Of a DNA stretch of 64,000 nucleotides, positions 45,443 to 54,371 are shown one piece after another. A program made the translations under genes and the position numbers. The stretch spans positions 62,001-126,000 of the forward strand of contig NZ_CAKZOT010000112.1 in the NCBI RefSeq assembly GCF_937138205.1. The letters run 5' to 3'. Within the stretch, counting starts at the first letter, position 1. Every line of letters starts with the position of its first letter. The notes beneath the pieces are model-generated. The model saw only the letters and a list, made by a program, of their open reading frames with translations, had not been told where the DNA came from and made no database searches. Source of the stretch: an uncultured Rhodospira sp. (GTDB lineage: Bacteria > Pseudomonadota > Alphaproteobacteria > Rhodospirillales > Rhodospirillaceae).

Positions 45443-46461
45443 GCGGCGTCGCGCTCCGGTTCGAGGGGATCGGTCACGCTGTCATCGTCCATCCGGGCGG
45501 AGCTCCAGAAGGCCAGCAACCGGTCACGCGCCCGGTGCGGGTCGGTGTCCTGGTTGAATGCCTGGCGGAATATCGCGGCGTCGCGGAGGCCCGCCGTGCT
45601 CCAGGCCATGTGCTTGCGGGCCAGGCGCAGCCCGCGATAGGCGCCGTAGTGCGCGACCAGGGCGTCGAAGTGCTGCACGGCGATCTCTCCCCGGGTCGCG
45701 AGATCGGGCTCCGGCGGAGTGATACCGCTGGCCAACGCTCCACCGATCAAGCCGGGCAGCCAGGGGCGGCCCTGGGCGGCGCGTCCGACCATCACGCCGT
45801 CGGCGCCGGAGACAGCCAGCATCCGCCGCGCGTCCGCGACCGTGGCGACGTCGCCGTTGCCGATGACGGGCACCGACACCGCCGCCTTGACCTCGCCGAT
45901 AAAGGCCCAGTCGGCCCGGCCGCCGTACATCTGGTCGCGCGTGCGGCCATGCACAGTGATCAGCCGCACACCCAGGTCCTCGGCGATCCGCGCCAGCCGG
46001 GGCGCGTTGCGGTGGGCCGGGTCCCAGCCGGCGCGCATTTTCAGCGTCACCGGCACGTCCACCGCCTTGACCACGGCGTCGATGATGCTGGCGGCCAGCG
46101 GCTCGTCGCGCATCAGCGCCGCGCCCGCCTGCCCCTTGACCACCTTTTTCACCGGGCAGCCCATGTTGATGTCGATGATCGCGGCCCCCCGGTCGACACA
46201 GATCCGGGCGGCCTCGGCCATGATCCGGGGATCGCAGCCGGCCAGCTGCACGGCGGCCGGGCCGGTGGCGGCGCCGGGTTCGCCCATGCGCAGGGTCTCG
46301 TCATGGCGCGAGGCGACCCGGCCGCTGGCGATCATCTCGGAAAACGACAGCGAACAGCCGAAGTGGTGCGCCAACTGGCGGAACGGCCGGTCGGTGATGC
46401 CCGACATGGGGGCGAGGACTACGGGCGTGTCCAGATGCACGGAGCCGATGCGAAGGGACAT
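45439..46461 (-). CDS. dusB: tRNA-dihydrouridine synthase DusB (NifR3)
   Basis: A 340-aa flavoenzyme reducing uridine in tRNA. VVLAPMSGITDRPFR starts the TIM barrel; the catalytic Cys is in NMGCPVKKVVKGQAGAAL (about 99-116); VHGRTRDQMYGG and IGNGDVATVADARRM bind FMN. In alphaproteobacteria the gene (nifR3) heads the ntrBC operon, as here. It starts 170 bases from the CcsA-like gene, in a gap holding a GG-N10-GC element. Confidence 0.96.
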   Translation of the reverse strand: MSLRIGSVHLDTPVVLAPMSGITDRPFRQLAHHFGCSLSFSEMIASGRVASRHDETLRMGEPGAATGPAAVQLAGCDPRIMAEAARICVDRGAAIIDINMGCPVKKVVKGQAGAALMRDEPLAASIIDAVVKAVDVPVTLKMRAGWDPAHRNAPRLARIAEDLGVRLITVHGRTRDQMYGGRADWAFIGEVKAAVSVPVIGNGDVATVADARRMLAVSGADGVMVGRAAQGRPWLPGLIGGALASGITPPEPDLATRGEIAVQHFDALVAHYGAYRGLRLARKHMAWSTAGLRDAAIFRQAFNQDTDPHRARDRLLAFWSSARMDDDSVTDPLEPERDAA

Positions 46462-46546
46462 GGGCGATTTTGCTTGGCCGGGATGGATCAGCGACCCAAC
46501 GGCGACCAGGGTCGTGTGATTGGTGGCGCATTATGCACAGGGATTG

Positions 46547-46562
46547 GGCATCTGGCGAGCCA
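46547..46562 (-). promoter_or_regulatory. Sigma-54-like -24/-12 element upstream of dusB-ntrBC
   Basis: On the minus strand TGGCTCGCCAGATGCC has GG and GC exactly ten bases apart and agrees with TGGCACG-N4-TTGC except at two positions. Transcription would begin about 75 bases before the dusB start. No clear NtrC site was identified next to it, so the call is tentative. Confidence 0.35.
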
Positions 46563-46631
46563 ATATGCAGCATCGCGTTCAAAATTTGGCCACATCCGGT
46601 CGCCTCACGGCCGGCTGCGTGGTCCATGGGG

Positions 46632-47432
46632 TCAGGCGACCACCGCCGAAATAAACTTGATGCCGGGAAAGGCGAGAGTCAGCAGCAGGTATGCGAGCAA
46701 AAGGTAACGGGCCGCGACACGTCCGCGCACGCCGGCCCATCGGTGCGCGGCCAGCAGGCCGCCGATGACCGCAAAGGCCAGGAACGACAGCAGGGTCTTG
46801 TGGTCGAGAACCAGCACCGTGCCCGCCGTGAAATACGACACGGCCATGCCGCTGATCAGCCCGAGACCCAACACGGCCTCGCTCACCGCCAGCAGGCCGA
46901 CGGACACCCGCTCGGAGTCGGCCACCGGCGGCAGCAGGCGGGTCAGGCGCGTCGGCCGCTTGCGTTTCAACGCCCGCTCCTGAAGGAACGCCGCCAGGGC
47001 CGCCACGGCGGAAACGGTCAGCAGGCCGTAGGTGACCACCGACACCAGGATATGGAACACCAGCCACAAGGGCGGCGCCCGTCCCTCCATCGGCAGGACC
47101 GGCCCCGGGTCGGCGGCGTAGATCGTCGCCAGCACCCCGAGAATCGCCAGATACGGCATGATCAGCGGCGCCAGCCGCCACGCGTACCGGTTGACCATGG
47201 TCACCATGAAGAACAACAGGGCGCTGGTGGCGACGGCCACCCAAAGGGTAGCTGAAAAGCCTGTGTGCCATCCTGCCGAGAGCTGCCACGTCACCCAGAA
47301 GGTCGGCCCCATGGCCGCCAACACCGTGACCGCCGCCTGCCACGCCGGGCGGGCGGCGCGCCACAGAGGCAGGAAAGCCGCCGGCAGCAACGACAAGACG
47401 GCGGCGAGATGGAAGCCGAGCGTGTTCACCAT
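46632..47432 (-). CDS. CcsA/YpjD-like cytochrome c assembly family membrane protein
   Basis: A 266-aa integral membrane protein with about eight hydrophobic segments. The family mark is the region [24 protein letters not shown] (cited here in part; about 123-146) and the later [11 protein letters not shown] and [11 protein letters not shown], whose histidines and tryptophans correspond to heme-handling positions of CcsA/CcmC proteins; the full WGxxWxWD motif is not seen. Such shorter YpjD-type proteins occur next to ffh or dus genes and are poorly understood. ATG 47432 begins the first membrane segment; the frame open to 47465 adds only polar sequence. Confidence 0.75.
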   Translation of the reverse strand: MVNTLGFHLAAVLSLLPAAFLPLWRAARPAWQAAVTVLAAMGPTFWVTWQLSAGWHTGFSATLWVAVATSALLFFMVTMVNRYAWRLAPLIMPYLAILGVLATIYAADPGPVLPMEGRAPPLWLVFHILVSVVTYGLLTVSAVAALAAFLQERALKRKRPTRLTRLLPPVADSERVSVGLLAVSEAVLGLGLISGMAVSYFTAGTVLVLDHKTLLSFLAFAVIGGLLAAHRWAGVRGRVAARYLLLAYLLLTLAFPGIKFISAVVA

Positions 47433-47590
47433 GCGGGGACTATAGCGCGGCGCCCGGGGCTCCACAACGCGAGCCGTTCATCGGGGGCGATGAGGATTTC
47501 CCGGCGGAGCGGAATCCACTACCCTGCGCCGCCCCGGCCCAGCGCCGGGCGTGCAAACACACCCCAAAGACCGAAAGGAACCGGGCGGCC

Positions 47591-48778
47591 ATGACGCAGG
47601 AGTCGGGCGAAAAACGGAAGGGCGGACCCAGGCGCGTCGCCCTGGTGGTGGCGGCCGGGCGCGGCTATCGGCTGGGTGGGCAACTGCCCAAGCAGTACCT
47701 GACCCTGGGCGGGCGCCCCATCCTGCGCCACAGCCTCGCCACCTTCGCCGCCCACCCGGACGTCACCGCCGTCCGCGTGGTGATCCATCCCGACGACCGG
47801 CCGCTGTACGAGCAGGCGGCGCGCGGGCTGGACCTGCTGGAGCCGGTGCCGGGCGGGGCCGAGCGGCAGGACTCGGTGCGGCTGGGCCTGGAGAGCCTGG
47901 AGGATCTCGCCCCCGATCAGGTGCTGATTCACGACGCCGCGCGGCCGTTCCTCAGCCTGGGCGTGATCGACCGGGTCATCGCCGCCCTGGACGACCACGC
48001 CGGGGTCATCCCCGCCCTGCCTCAGGCCGACACGCTCAAGCGCGCCGACTCTGACGGGCGCATCACCGGCACCGTCGACCGCGCGGACTTGTGGCGGGCG
48101 CAGACACCGCAGGCGTTCCACTACCACCCAATCCTGGACGCGCACCGCGCCGCCGCCGGCCAGGCCCTCACCGATGACGCGGCCGTGCTGGAAGCGGCCG
48201 GCGAGTCGGTGCGGCTGGTGCCGGGGGCCGAGGACAACGTCAAGATCACCACCCTGGACGACCTGCGGCGGGCCGAGCGCCGCTTTCAGGGTCCGGGGGA
48301 GATCCGCGTCGGCAACGGCTTCGATGTGCACGCGTTCGGTCCCGGCGATCATGTCATTCTGGGCGGGGTGGCCATCCCGCACTCCCAGGGCCTGGTCGGG
48401 CACTCCGACGCCGACGTCGCCCTGCACACCCTGGCCGATGCGATCTATGGCGCCATCGCCGCCGGCGACATCGGCCGCCACTTCCCGCCCACAGACGACC
48501 GCTGGAAGGGCGCGCCCTCCGACGTGTTCCTGCGTCATGCCGGGGGTCTGGTCGAGGCCCTGGGCGGGCGCATTCTCCACCTGGACCTGACCCTGATCTG
48601 CGAGCGGCCCAAGGTCGGCCCGCACCGCGCGGCCATCGCCGCGCGGATCGCCGAAATCCTCGGGCTGGACGGCGGGCGCGTCAGCGTCAAGGCGACGACC
48701 ACGGAAAAGCTGGGATTCACCGGCCGCGGCGAAGGCCTGGCCGCGCAGGCGACAGCCACGGTGTCGCTGCCGGGGTAG
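47591..48778 (+). CDS. ispDF: Bifunctional IspD/IspF of the MEP isoprenoid pathway
   Basis: A 395-aa fusion. IspD part (about 15-230): [19 protein letters not shown] binds CTP, with [10 protein letters not shown] and [10 protein letters not shown] further on; it makes 4-diphosphocytidyl-methylerythritol. IspF part (about 237-395): [20 protein letters not shown] with the zinc ligands Asp-x-His, [18 protein letters not shown], and [20 protein letters not shown]; it closes the cyclodiphosphate. The fusion is typical of alpha- and epsilonproteobacteria. The stop codon directly abuts that of the convergent gene. Confidence 0.97.
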   Translation: MTQESGEKRKGGPRRVALVVAAGRGYRLGGQLPKQYLTLGGRPILRHSLATFAAHPDVTAVRVVIHPDDRPLYEQAARGLDLLEPVPGGAERQDSVRLGLESLEDLAPDQVLIHDAARPFLSLGVIDRVIAALDDHAGVIPALPQADTLKRADSDGRITGTVDRADLWRAQTPQAFHYHPILDAHRAAAGQALTDDAAVLEAAGESVRLVPGAEDNVKITTLDDLRRAERRFQGPGEIRVGNGFDVHAFGPGDHVILGGVAIPHSQGLVGHSDADVALHTLADAIYGAIAAGDIGRHFPPTDDRWKGAPSDVFLRHAGGLVEALGGRILHLDLTLICERPKVGPHRAAIAARIAEILGLDGGRVSVKATTTEKLGFTGRGEGLAAQATATVSLPG

Positions 48779-49213
48779 CTACCACGGGCGCTGGACGGGA
48801 ATGGGCTTCGCCTTGTCGGGGTTGCAGCCCATCTCCCGATCCATCTCCGGATCGACGATCTCGGGCTTCAACTGTTCGCGCAGGTAGGCGACGACGCCGT
48901 CGCGCTTGTCGTCCTTGATAAAGGCCCAGGTGATGTACAGGCCGCCCCGCGCTTCCATCTCCGAGACCTCGGGGTGATCCTGGAGCCGTTCCACGGCGGC
49001 CCCCAGGTCACGCGTGGCGCCGACATAGACCCACCCCGGCTTGACGCCCCTGTGGAAGACGGCAAAGACACCGCCGGCGCCCTTCAGCTTCGGCGGACGC
49101 CCCGGGCGCAACCCCAGGAGGCGGTAGAACTTCAGCGAGGAATCCCGTTGCCAATAGGGGTCGGGCGGCGGCGCGTTCTCCTGTTCCCCGAACAAAAAAG
49201 ACAAAAAAGACAT
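48779..49213 (-). CDS. Hypothetical protein, 144 aa, possible degenerate GIY-YIG fold
   Basis: No family was recognised with confidence. Residues 46-115 show the spacing of a GIY-YIG domain: GGVFAVFH (GIY position), WVYVGATRDLGAAVERL (YIG position) and VAYLREQLKPEI (the helix that carries the catalytic Glu). The catalytic Arg that should follow the DL pair is not there, so nuclease activity is unlikely. The first 25 residues (FLSFLFGEQENAPPPD) look flexible. The stop abuts that of ispDF as TAGCTA with no intervening base. Confidence 0.65.
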   Translation of the reverse strand: MSFLSFLFGEQENAPPPDPYWQRDSSLKFYRLLGLRPGRPPKLKGAGGVFAVFHRGVKPGWVYVGATRDLGAAVERLQDHPEVSEMEARGGLYITWAFIKDDKRDGVVAYLREQLKPEIVDPEMDREMGCNPDKAKPIPVQRPW

Positions 49214-49372
49214 CGGTTGCCTCGCTCGCTAAAATCCGACGCGACGCCGATCAGGCGCCCCGGTCTCGTCACCACGCCCGGCCCGATACTCTTACGGCAC
49301 TTGCCCCTATCCCGCAAATGGTCGAGAAACGGCCCGGCTTTTTGCGCCATCCGATCCGCCGTGAGGGTGCCC

Positions 49373-49876
49373 ATGACCGTTCAGGACCGCGCCGAGTCCC
49401 TGACCGCCGCCGATGTGATCCGCCTGCTGGGGCTGGAACCGCACCCGGCCGAGGGCGGCTACTTCCGCGAGACGTACCGGGCCGCCGAGCGCGCGGCGAG
49501 CCATGACCGCTGTGTCTCGACGGCCATCTACTACCTGCTGACGCCGGAGACTGTCTCCGCCATGCACCGGCTGGCCAGCGACGAGGTGTTCCACCACTAC
49601 GCCGGCGATTCGGTCGAGCAGGTGCACCTGCACCCGGACGGGACGTCCGAACGGGTGCTGATCGGGGCGGATCTGGCGGCCGGCCAACGCCCGCAGGTCG
49701 TGGTCCCGCGCGGCGTCTGGCAGGGCGCCCGCTTGGTGCCCGGCGGACGGTGGGCCTTGCTGGGGTGTACCGTGGCGCCCGGGTTCGAGTTCGCCGACTA
49801 CGACCACGGCGATCGTGCGACCCTGCTTGCGGGCTGGCCCGCCGAGACCGATCTGATCACCATACTGACCGCGTGA
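49373..49876 (+). CDS. Cupin-like DUF985 family protein
   Basis: A 167-aa single cupin barrel. EPHPAEGGYFRETYRA (about 20-35) opens the DUF985 family; HRLASDEVFHHYAGDSVEQVHLHPDG (given in two parts in the protein, about 63-88) holds His residues at the cupin metal/ligand site, and LLGCTVAPGFEFADYDHGDR is the family's conserved end. Structures of the family show a ligand pocket but no settled reaction. ATG 49373 is chosen from homology, with GTGAGGGTG before it; the frame is open far upstream across the convergent gene. Confidence 0.85.
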   Translation: MTVQDRAESLTAADVIRLLGLEPHPAEGGYFRETYRAAERAASHDRCVSTAIYYLLTPETVSAMHRLASDEVFHHYAGDSVEQVHLHPDGTSERVLIGADLAAGQRPQVVVPRGVWQGARLVPGGRWALLGCTVAPGFEFADYDHGDRATLLAGWPAETDLITILTA

Positions 49877-49904
49877 GCCGGAACCGGAGTCGGAGGGACC
49901 GCCC

Positions 49905-50798
49905 ATGTTCGCCTATGACATGCCGCTCTATCGGCCGCCGTCGGAAGGCAACAACCTCATCATCCAGGCCACCCTGGGGTGCAGTTTCAACCGCTGCGCC
50001 TTTTGTTCGATGTACCGGAGCAAGGTCTATCGGCCCCGCCCCCTCGATGATGTATTCGCCGACATCGACGCGGCCGCCCGCGCCTGGCCGGCGGCACACC
50101 GGATTTTCCTGGCCGATGGCGATGCCCTGGTGCTGCCGACCGACCATCTGCTGGCCATTCTGGGGCGCCTGATGGCGCGGTTCCCGAACCTGGCCCGGGT
50201 GTCGGCCTATGCCACGCCGGCCAACCTGTTGAAGAAATCCCCCGAGGACCTGGAGCGCCTGAAGGCCGCGCGGCTGAGCCTGGTGTACCTGGGGGTCGAG
50301 TCCGGATCGCCGGCGGTGTTGCGGCGCATTACCAAAGGGGCCTCGGTCAACGGCATGGTCACGTCGTTGAACAAGGCTCGGGCGGCCGGACTGAAGGTCT
50401 CGGCCACCGTGATCCTGGGGCTGGCCGGCGCCGAGGGCTGGGAGGACCACATCACCGCCACGGCGGCGCTGATCAACCAAGCGCCACCGGCCTACCTGTC
50501 CACGCTACAGCTCTACCTTGAGCCCGAACGCCACGGGCCGTTCCTGGAGCAGATGACGCGCGACGGCGCGTCCTTCACTTTTCAGGACGATGCCGCCATC
50601 CTGGCCGAACAACGGCTGTTCCTGGAGCATCTGCACCCGCCGGCGCCGGTGATCTTCCGCTCCAACCACGCCTCGAACGCCCTCGCCCTGGCCGGTACGT
50701 TGCCGAAGGACCGGGACCGCCTGCTGGCCCAGGTCACCGCCGCGCAAGCCATGATGGGGGGACCGGGCTGGCGCCCCCGGCCGTTGCGAGCGTTGTGA
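49905..50798 (+). CDS. Radical SAM protein with a CX4CX2C cluster motif
   Basis: A 297-aa protein. The iron-sulfur motif is CSFNRCAFC (about 26-34), which spaces the cysteines C-x4-C-x2-C rather than the canonical C-x3-C-x2-C; this is the mark of a distinct, largely uncharacterised family with GCSxNxCxFC. Other SAM-binding elements follow: FLADGDALVLPTDHLL (GGE-like position), YLGVESGSPAVLRRITKG and SATVILGLAG. No extra cluster-binding Cys set is seen at the C-terminus. It lies 28 bases after the cupin gene and may be co-transcribed. Confidence 0.85.
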   Translation: MFAYDMPLYRPPSEGNNLIIQATLGCSFNRCAFCSMYRSKVYRPRPLDDVFADIDAAARAWPAAHRIFLADGDALVLPTDHLLAILGRLMARFPNLARVSAYATPANLLKKSPEDLERLKAARLSLVYLGVESGSPAVLRRITKGASVNGMVTSLNKARAAGLKVSATVILGLAGAEGWEDHITATAALINQAPPAYLSTLQLYLEPERHGPFLEQMTRDGASFTFQDDAAILAEQRLFLEHLHPPAPVIFRSNHASNALALAGTLPKDRDRLLAQVTAAQAMMGGPGWRPRPLRAL

Positions 50799-50936
50799 CC
50801 GGTTGAAATGGCGTCGCCGTATCGCCGATGCTGAGCCCAGGTGGTTGCCCGCTTGGAGCGCCGCGCGCCCGCCATCCCCTTTTGTACCCCTGGGCCGGCT
50901 CCGCATCCGGTCAACTCGTCCTTGAGGAACTGTACC

Positions 50937-53669
50937 GTGTTCTTGTCTCGCAGGGTCTCCGATCGGGCCGTCCGATCCGTCGTGATGACGATGGTGCTCG
51001 TTCTTTCCGCTGTGCTGATCGCGAGTATCCCCGCCGGCGGCCAGGCCCAGTTGGGTCCCGAACAGCAACAGGTGCTACAGGACATCATCGATGCCCGCAC
51101 GGCCGAGGTCGAGACCGCCGCCGAGGCCCCGGCGGGCGCGGGCGCCAGCGTTCCCGGGGGCACGCCGGCCGAGGCGACGGACGAGGCCTCGAAAGAGGCG
51201 GCAAACGGCGCCGCCCCCGCCCCAGAGACGCCAGAGTCCGGGGCCGCGCCCCCCGCCGGCTCTTCGCAATCCGATGTCGAGGCCCTTGCCACCGTCTTGC
51301 GCGACCCCGAGCTTCGGCAGGCCCTGATCGAGGTCCTGCGGGCCGCCGACCCAGCAGAGGCCCCTGCCGAGCCATCGGCCAATACCGAGCAAACGGCCGA
51401 CAAACCGCAAAAACCGGTGATGCCAGGCTTGGCCGGGCTGGCCGCCGCCACGCTCGGGGCCGTGTCCGGCGGAAACGGGACCTCTCCGTCGGAGGGCTCA
51501 GAGGGTGACGGCGGCACGACACAGGACTCGTCGTCCGGCGAAAGCAAGGAAACGACCGCGCCCTTGCCTATCTTGGCGCCGGAAATCTCGGTTCTGACGG
51601 ACCTGGTGCACGATCTCTACGAGAACGCCGTCTGGGCCAGCGATATCGCCAATCAGGCGCCCCAGGTGCTCGACTGGCTGGTGCTGCAATTCGACGACGA
51701 CATCCGTGGGACCTGGATCAGTCTCGCCTGGCAGATCGGCTTGGTGGTGCTCGCCGGCGTTGTGGCGGCCCTCCTCGCGCGTTTCGCGCTACGCGGTGCG
51801 GTCCGCAACCTGAAAGGGAAGGCGACCGAAGCGACCGGTGGGCGGCGGGTGGCCATCCTGGTGACGCGCCTGCTGCTCAGCCTGCTGCCCATCCTGATCT
51901 TCGCCGTCGCCGCCCAGGCCTCCATGCCGTTGATCGACGCGGACCTGCGCACCGAACTCGTGGCTGCTGCCGTCATTACCACCGTGGTCCTGAAGCGGGC
52001 GGTGACGCTCATTCTGCGCAGCCTGTTCTCGCCCAAGGACACGGCGGCCCGCCTTGTGCCGGTATCGGACGACGCGGCTTACGTGCTGTTTCGCGGCCTG
52101 CAGCGCATCGCCGGAACCATGGTGTTCGGCTATCTCGCGGTCGAGGTGGCCCGGTTGTTCGGGATGCCGCCGGGCGGCCGGGACCTGTTCGTGCATGTCA
52201 TCGGGTTCATCGTCCTGGTTTTCACCGTCATCACCCTGTTCAGCCTGCGCCACGCCGGTAAGCGGGTGATCCGCCGTGTCGCGGTGGCGGGACCGGCCTC
52301 AACCTTCTGGGTTGGCGGCCTGCTGCGGATTCTGGCGGACATCTGGCACGTGCTCGCGGCCGCCTACGCCGCCGGGATCTTCTTCGTCTGGGTCGTGGAT
52401 TCCGAACAGTGGTTCGCGCTGGCCGGGTGGGCCACGGTCAAGACGGCCCTTGTCTGCCTCCTGACCGTGATCGTGTTCGGATGGGTGCAGAGGCTGCGCG
52501 ACCGCGCCATGATGCAGCTTCACACCACCAATCGGTTCGACCGCGCGGCCCGCCAAAGGGCGCGTCGGTATGTGGGCATCCTCACGTCCGCGCTGCGCCT
52601 TGTTCTGCTGGTCGGCGCCCTGCTGCTGGTGCTGGAGTCCTGGCACATCGGCATCGTGGCCTGGCTGAGCGAGGGCTTCGGGTTGCGGCTGGTGAGCATG
52701 GCCTTCAACATCGGCATCGTGTTCATGATCTCGATCGCCTTGTGGGAAGGCGTCAACTACGCCATCCAGCGATACCTGTCGTCGACAGACACCCAAGGCA
52801 ATCTGGTCGAGCGCGGCCAGCGGGAACGGACCCTGCTGCCGTTGTTGCGCAACGTCCTGACCGTGTTCCTTGTGGTGGTCGTGGCCCTCATCCTGTTGTC
52901 GGAGCTGGGCATCGACATCGCTCCGCTGCTGGCCGGCGCCGGCGTGGTGGGCCTGGCCATCGGCTTCGGCTCGCAGAAGCTGGTGCAGGACGTGATCAGC
53001 GGTGTGTTCAACCTCCTGGAGGACACAGTCTCTGTCGGCGACGTGGTTCAGGTTGCGGGTTTGGCCGGTGTGGTCGAGGCGATGTCGATCCGCTCGCTGC
53101 GGCTGCGCGACCTGTCGGGCAACCTGCACACTGTCCCGTTCAGCAACGTGGACACGGTCACCAACATGACCAAGGACTTCTCGTACTACCTGATGAACGT
53201 GGGCGTGGCGTACCGCGAGAACACCGATCACGTCACCCAGGTGCTGAAAGAGATCGGGGCCGGGATGCAGGACGACGCCGACTACGGTCCCTCGATCCTT
53301 GAGCCGCTGGAGGTGCTGGGCGTCGACGGCTTCGCGGACTCGGCCGTGATCATCAAGGCCCGCATCAAGACCAAGCCGATCATGCAGTGGTGGGTTGGCC
53401 GCGAGTTCAACCGCCGTATGAAGATGCGCTTCGACGAGCTTGGAATCGAAATCCCGTTCCCGCACACGACGCTCTATTTCGGGGTCGACAAGGACGGCAA
53501 CGCGCCGCCCGCGCACCTGCATGTGGATCGCCTGGCGGCCATGGGCCGCTCCGCCGTGGACGGCCCGGACGTCATGACTCCGGATCAAGCCACCATGCGG
53601 CTGGACAAAGGCAGCCATCCCGAGACGCCGCCCGTCTCGCTTCCCGATCCGGACGGGGACGGACGATAG
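50937..53669 (+). CDS. Large MscS-family mechanosensitive channel
   Basis: A 910-aa inner-membrane protein. Signal peptide to about residue 37, a Pro/Ala/Glu-rich periplasmic region (about 38-250), about ten membrane segments (first at 258-285), and the MscS core from about 631, whose pore helix reads AGAGVVGLAIGFGSQKLVQD. The beta domain (VGDVVQVAGLAGVVEAMSIR) and the C-terminal domain follow. It resembles MscK/YbdG-type extended channels and should release solutes on hypo-osmotic shock. GTG 50937 was chosen over ATG 50841: GAGGA lies 8 bases before it and the signal peptide starts there. Confidence 0.9.
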   Translation: MFLSRRVSDRAVRSVVMTMVLVLSAVLIASIPAGGQAQLGPEQQQVLQDIIDARTAEVETAAEAPAGAGASVPGGTPAEATDEASKEAANGAAPAPETPESGAAPPAGSSQSDVEALATVLRDPELRQALIEVLRAADPAEAPAEPSANTEQTADKPQKPVMPGLAGLAAATLGAVSGGNGTSPSEGSEGDGGTTQDSSSGESKETTAPLPILAPEISVLTDLVHDLYENAVWASDIANQAPQVLDWLVLQFDDDIRGTWISLAWQIGLVVLAGVVAALLARFALRGAVRNLKGKATEATGGRRVAILVTRLLLSLLPILIFAVAAQASMPLIDADLRTELVAAAVITTVVLKRAVTLILRSLFSPKDTAARLVPVSDDAAYVLFRGLQRIAGTMVFGYLAVEVARLFGMPPGGRDLFVHVIGFIVLVFTVITLFSLRHAGKRVIRRVAVAGPASTFWVGGLLRILADIWHVLAAAYAAGIFFVWVVDSEQWFALAGWATVKTALVCLLTVIVFGWVQRLRDRAMMQLHTTNRFDRAARQRARRYVGILTSALRLVLLVGALLLVLESWHIGIVAWLSEGFGLRLVSMAFNIGIVFMISIALWEGVNYAIQRYLSSTDTQGNLVERGQRERTLLPLLRNVLTVFLVVVVALILLSELGIDIAPLLAGAGVVGLAIGFGSQKLVQDVISGVFNLLEDTVSVGDVVQVAGLAGVVEAMSIRSLRLRDLSGNLHTVPFSNVDTVTNMTKDFSYYLMNVGVAYRENTDHVTQVLKEIGAGMQDDADYGPSILEPLEVLGVDGFADSAVIIKARIKTKPIMQWWVGREFNRRMKMRFDELGIEIPFPHTTLYFGVDKDGNAPPAHLHVDRLAAMGRSAVDGPDVMTPDQATMRLDKGSHPETPPVSLPDPDGDGR

Positions 53670-53682
53670 GGGACGAGGCCGA

Positions 53683-54363
53683 TCAGTGGTCCCAAAAAAA
53701 CTGGCGGTGGAGCCAGACCGTCAGGGCAATGACGATCACTGCGGCGAAAACGATGTCCGACAGGAAGTGGCCGCCGACGACGATGCGCGCGCCACCGACC
53801 ACGGCCCCGAACAGGAGCGCCGCCACCACGGCGCGCCGCCGCCACCGCGTCGGCACCAGCAGGGCAAAGGCGATGACCCAGAACCCCATGGCGCCATGGC
53901 CGGAGACGAACGAGCAGTTCGTCGCGCAGTGGTCCGCGATCATCCAGGCGGGTGTGAAGTCGGCCTCGCCCCCGAAAAGCGTGATGTCGTTGGGGCGCGC
54001 CCGGCCCCAGAATTCCTTGAAGAGCCCGTTGACGATGAGCCCCGGCCCCAGGGCCAGACTCAGCACGAGAAAGGCGAGCTGTCGGCCCGTCGGCCACGTC
54101 GCCCGAGGCCCGGGGATCAGGCGATCACCGGCCCACACCAGGGCAAGAAACACCAGCACCGCGTACAGGATCGGCGGCACACCCTTGCGGATCAGGTTCA
54201 GTAGGGGGCCTTCGGTGACGAACCGCTGCGTCGCGGGATCGTAGAACAGGGCGCTGACCGCCAAATCCACGTGCGGAAACGCCACGAACACCATCACCAG
54301 CGCGAGGAAACCCGGGCACCACCAGCCCCCTCTCGGCGAGGCATCCCAGCTTTGCATCGTCAT
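53683..54363 (-). CDS. PAP2-family membrane phosphatase
   Basis: A 226-aa membrane protein with about six hydrophobic segments. The three PAP2 motifs are present: KEFWGRARP, CSFVSGHGAMG and RIVVGGHFLSD (catalytic histidines in the last two). Family members remove phosphate from lipid substrates such as undecaprenyl diphosphate, phosphatidate or lipid A; the FGGEADFTPAW stretch resembles LpxE/lipid A phosphatases, but this is not decisive. ATG 54363 was chosen because the signal region begins there. It follows the GT39 gene by 8 bases. Confidence 0.87.
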   Translation of the reverse strand: MTMQSWDASPRGGWWCPGFLALVMVFVAFPHVDLAVSALFYDPATQRFVTEGPLLNLIRKGVPPILYAVLVFLALVWAGDRLIPGPRATWPTGRQLAFLVLSLALGPGLIVNGLFKEFWGRARPNDITLFGGEADFTPAWMIADHCATNCSFVSGHGAMGFWVIAFALLVPTRWRRRAVVAALLFGAVVGGARIVVGGHFLSDIVFAAVIVIALTVWLHRQFFWDH

Positions 54364-54371
54364 GGCGGCAC

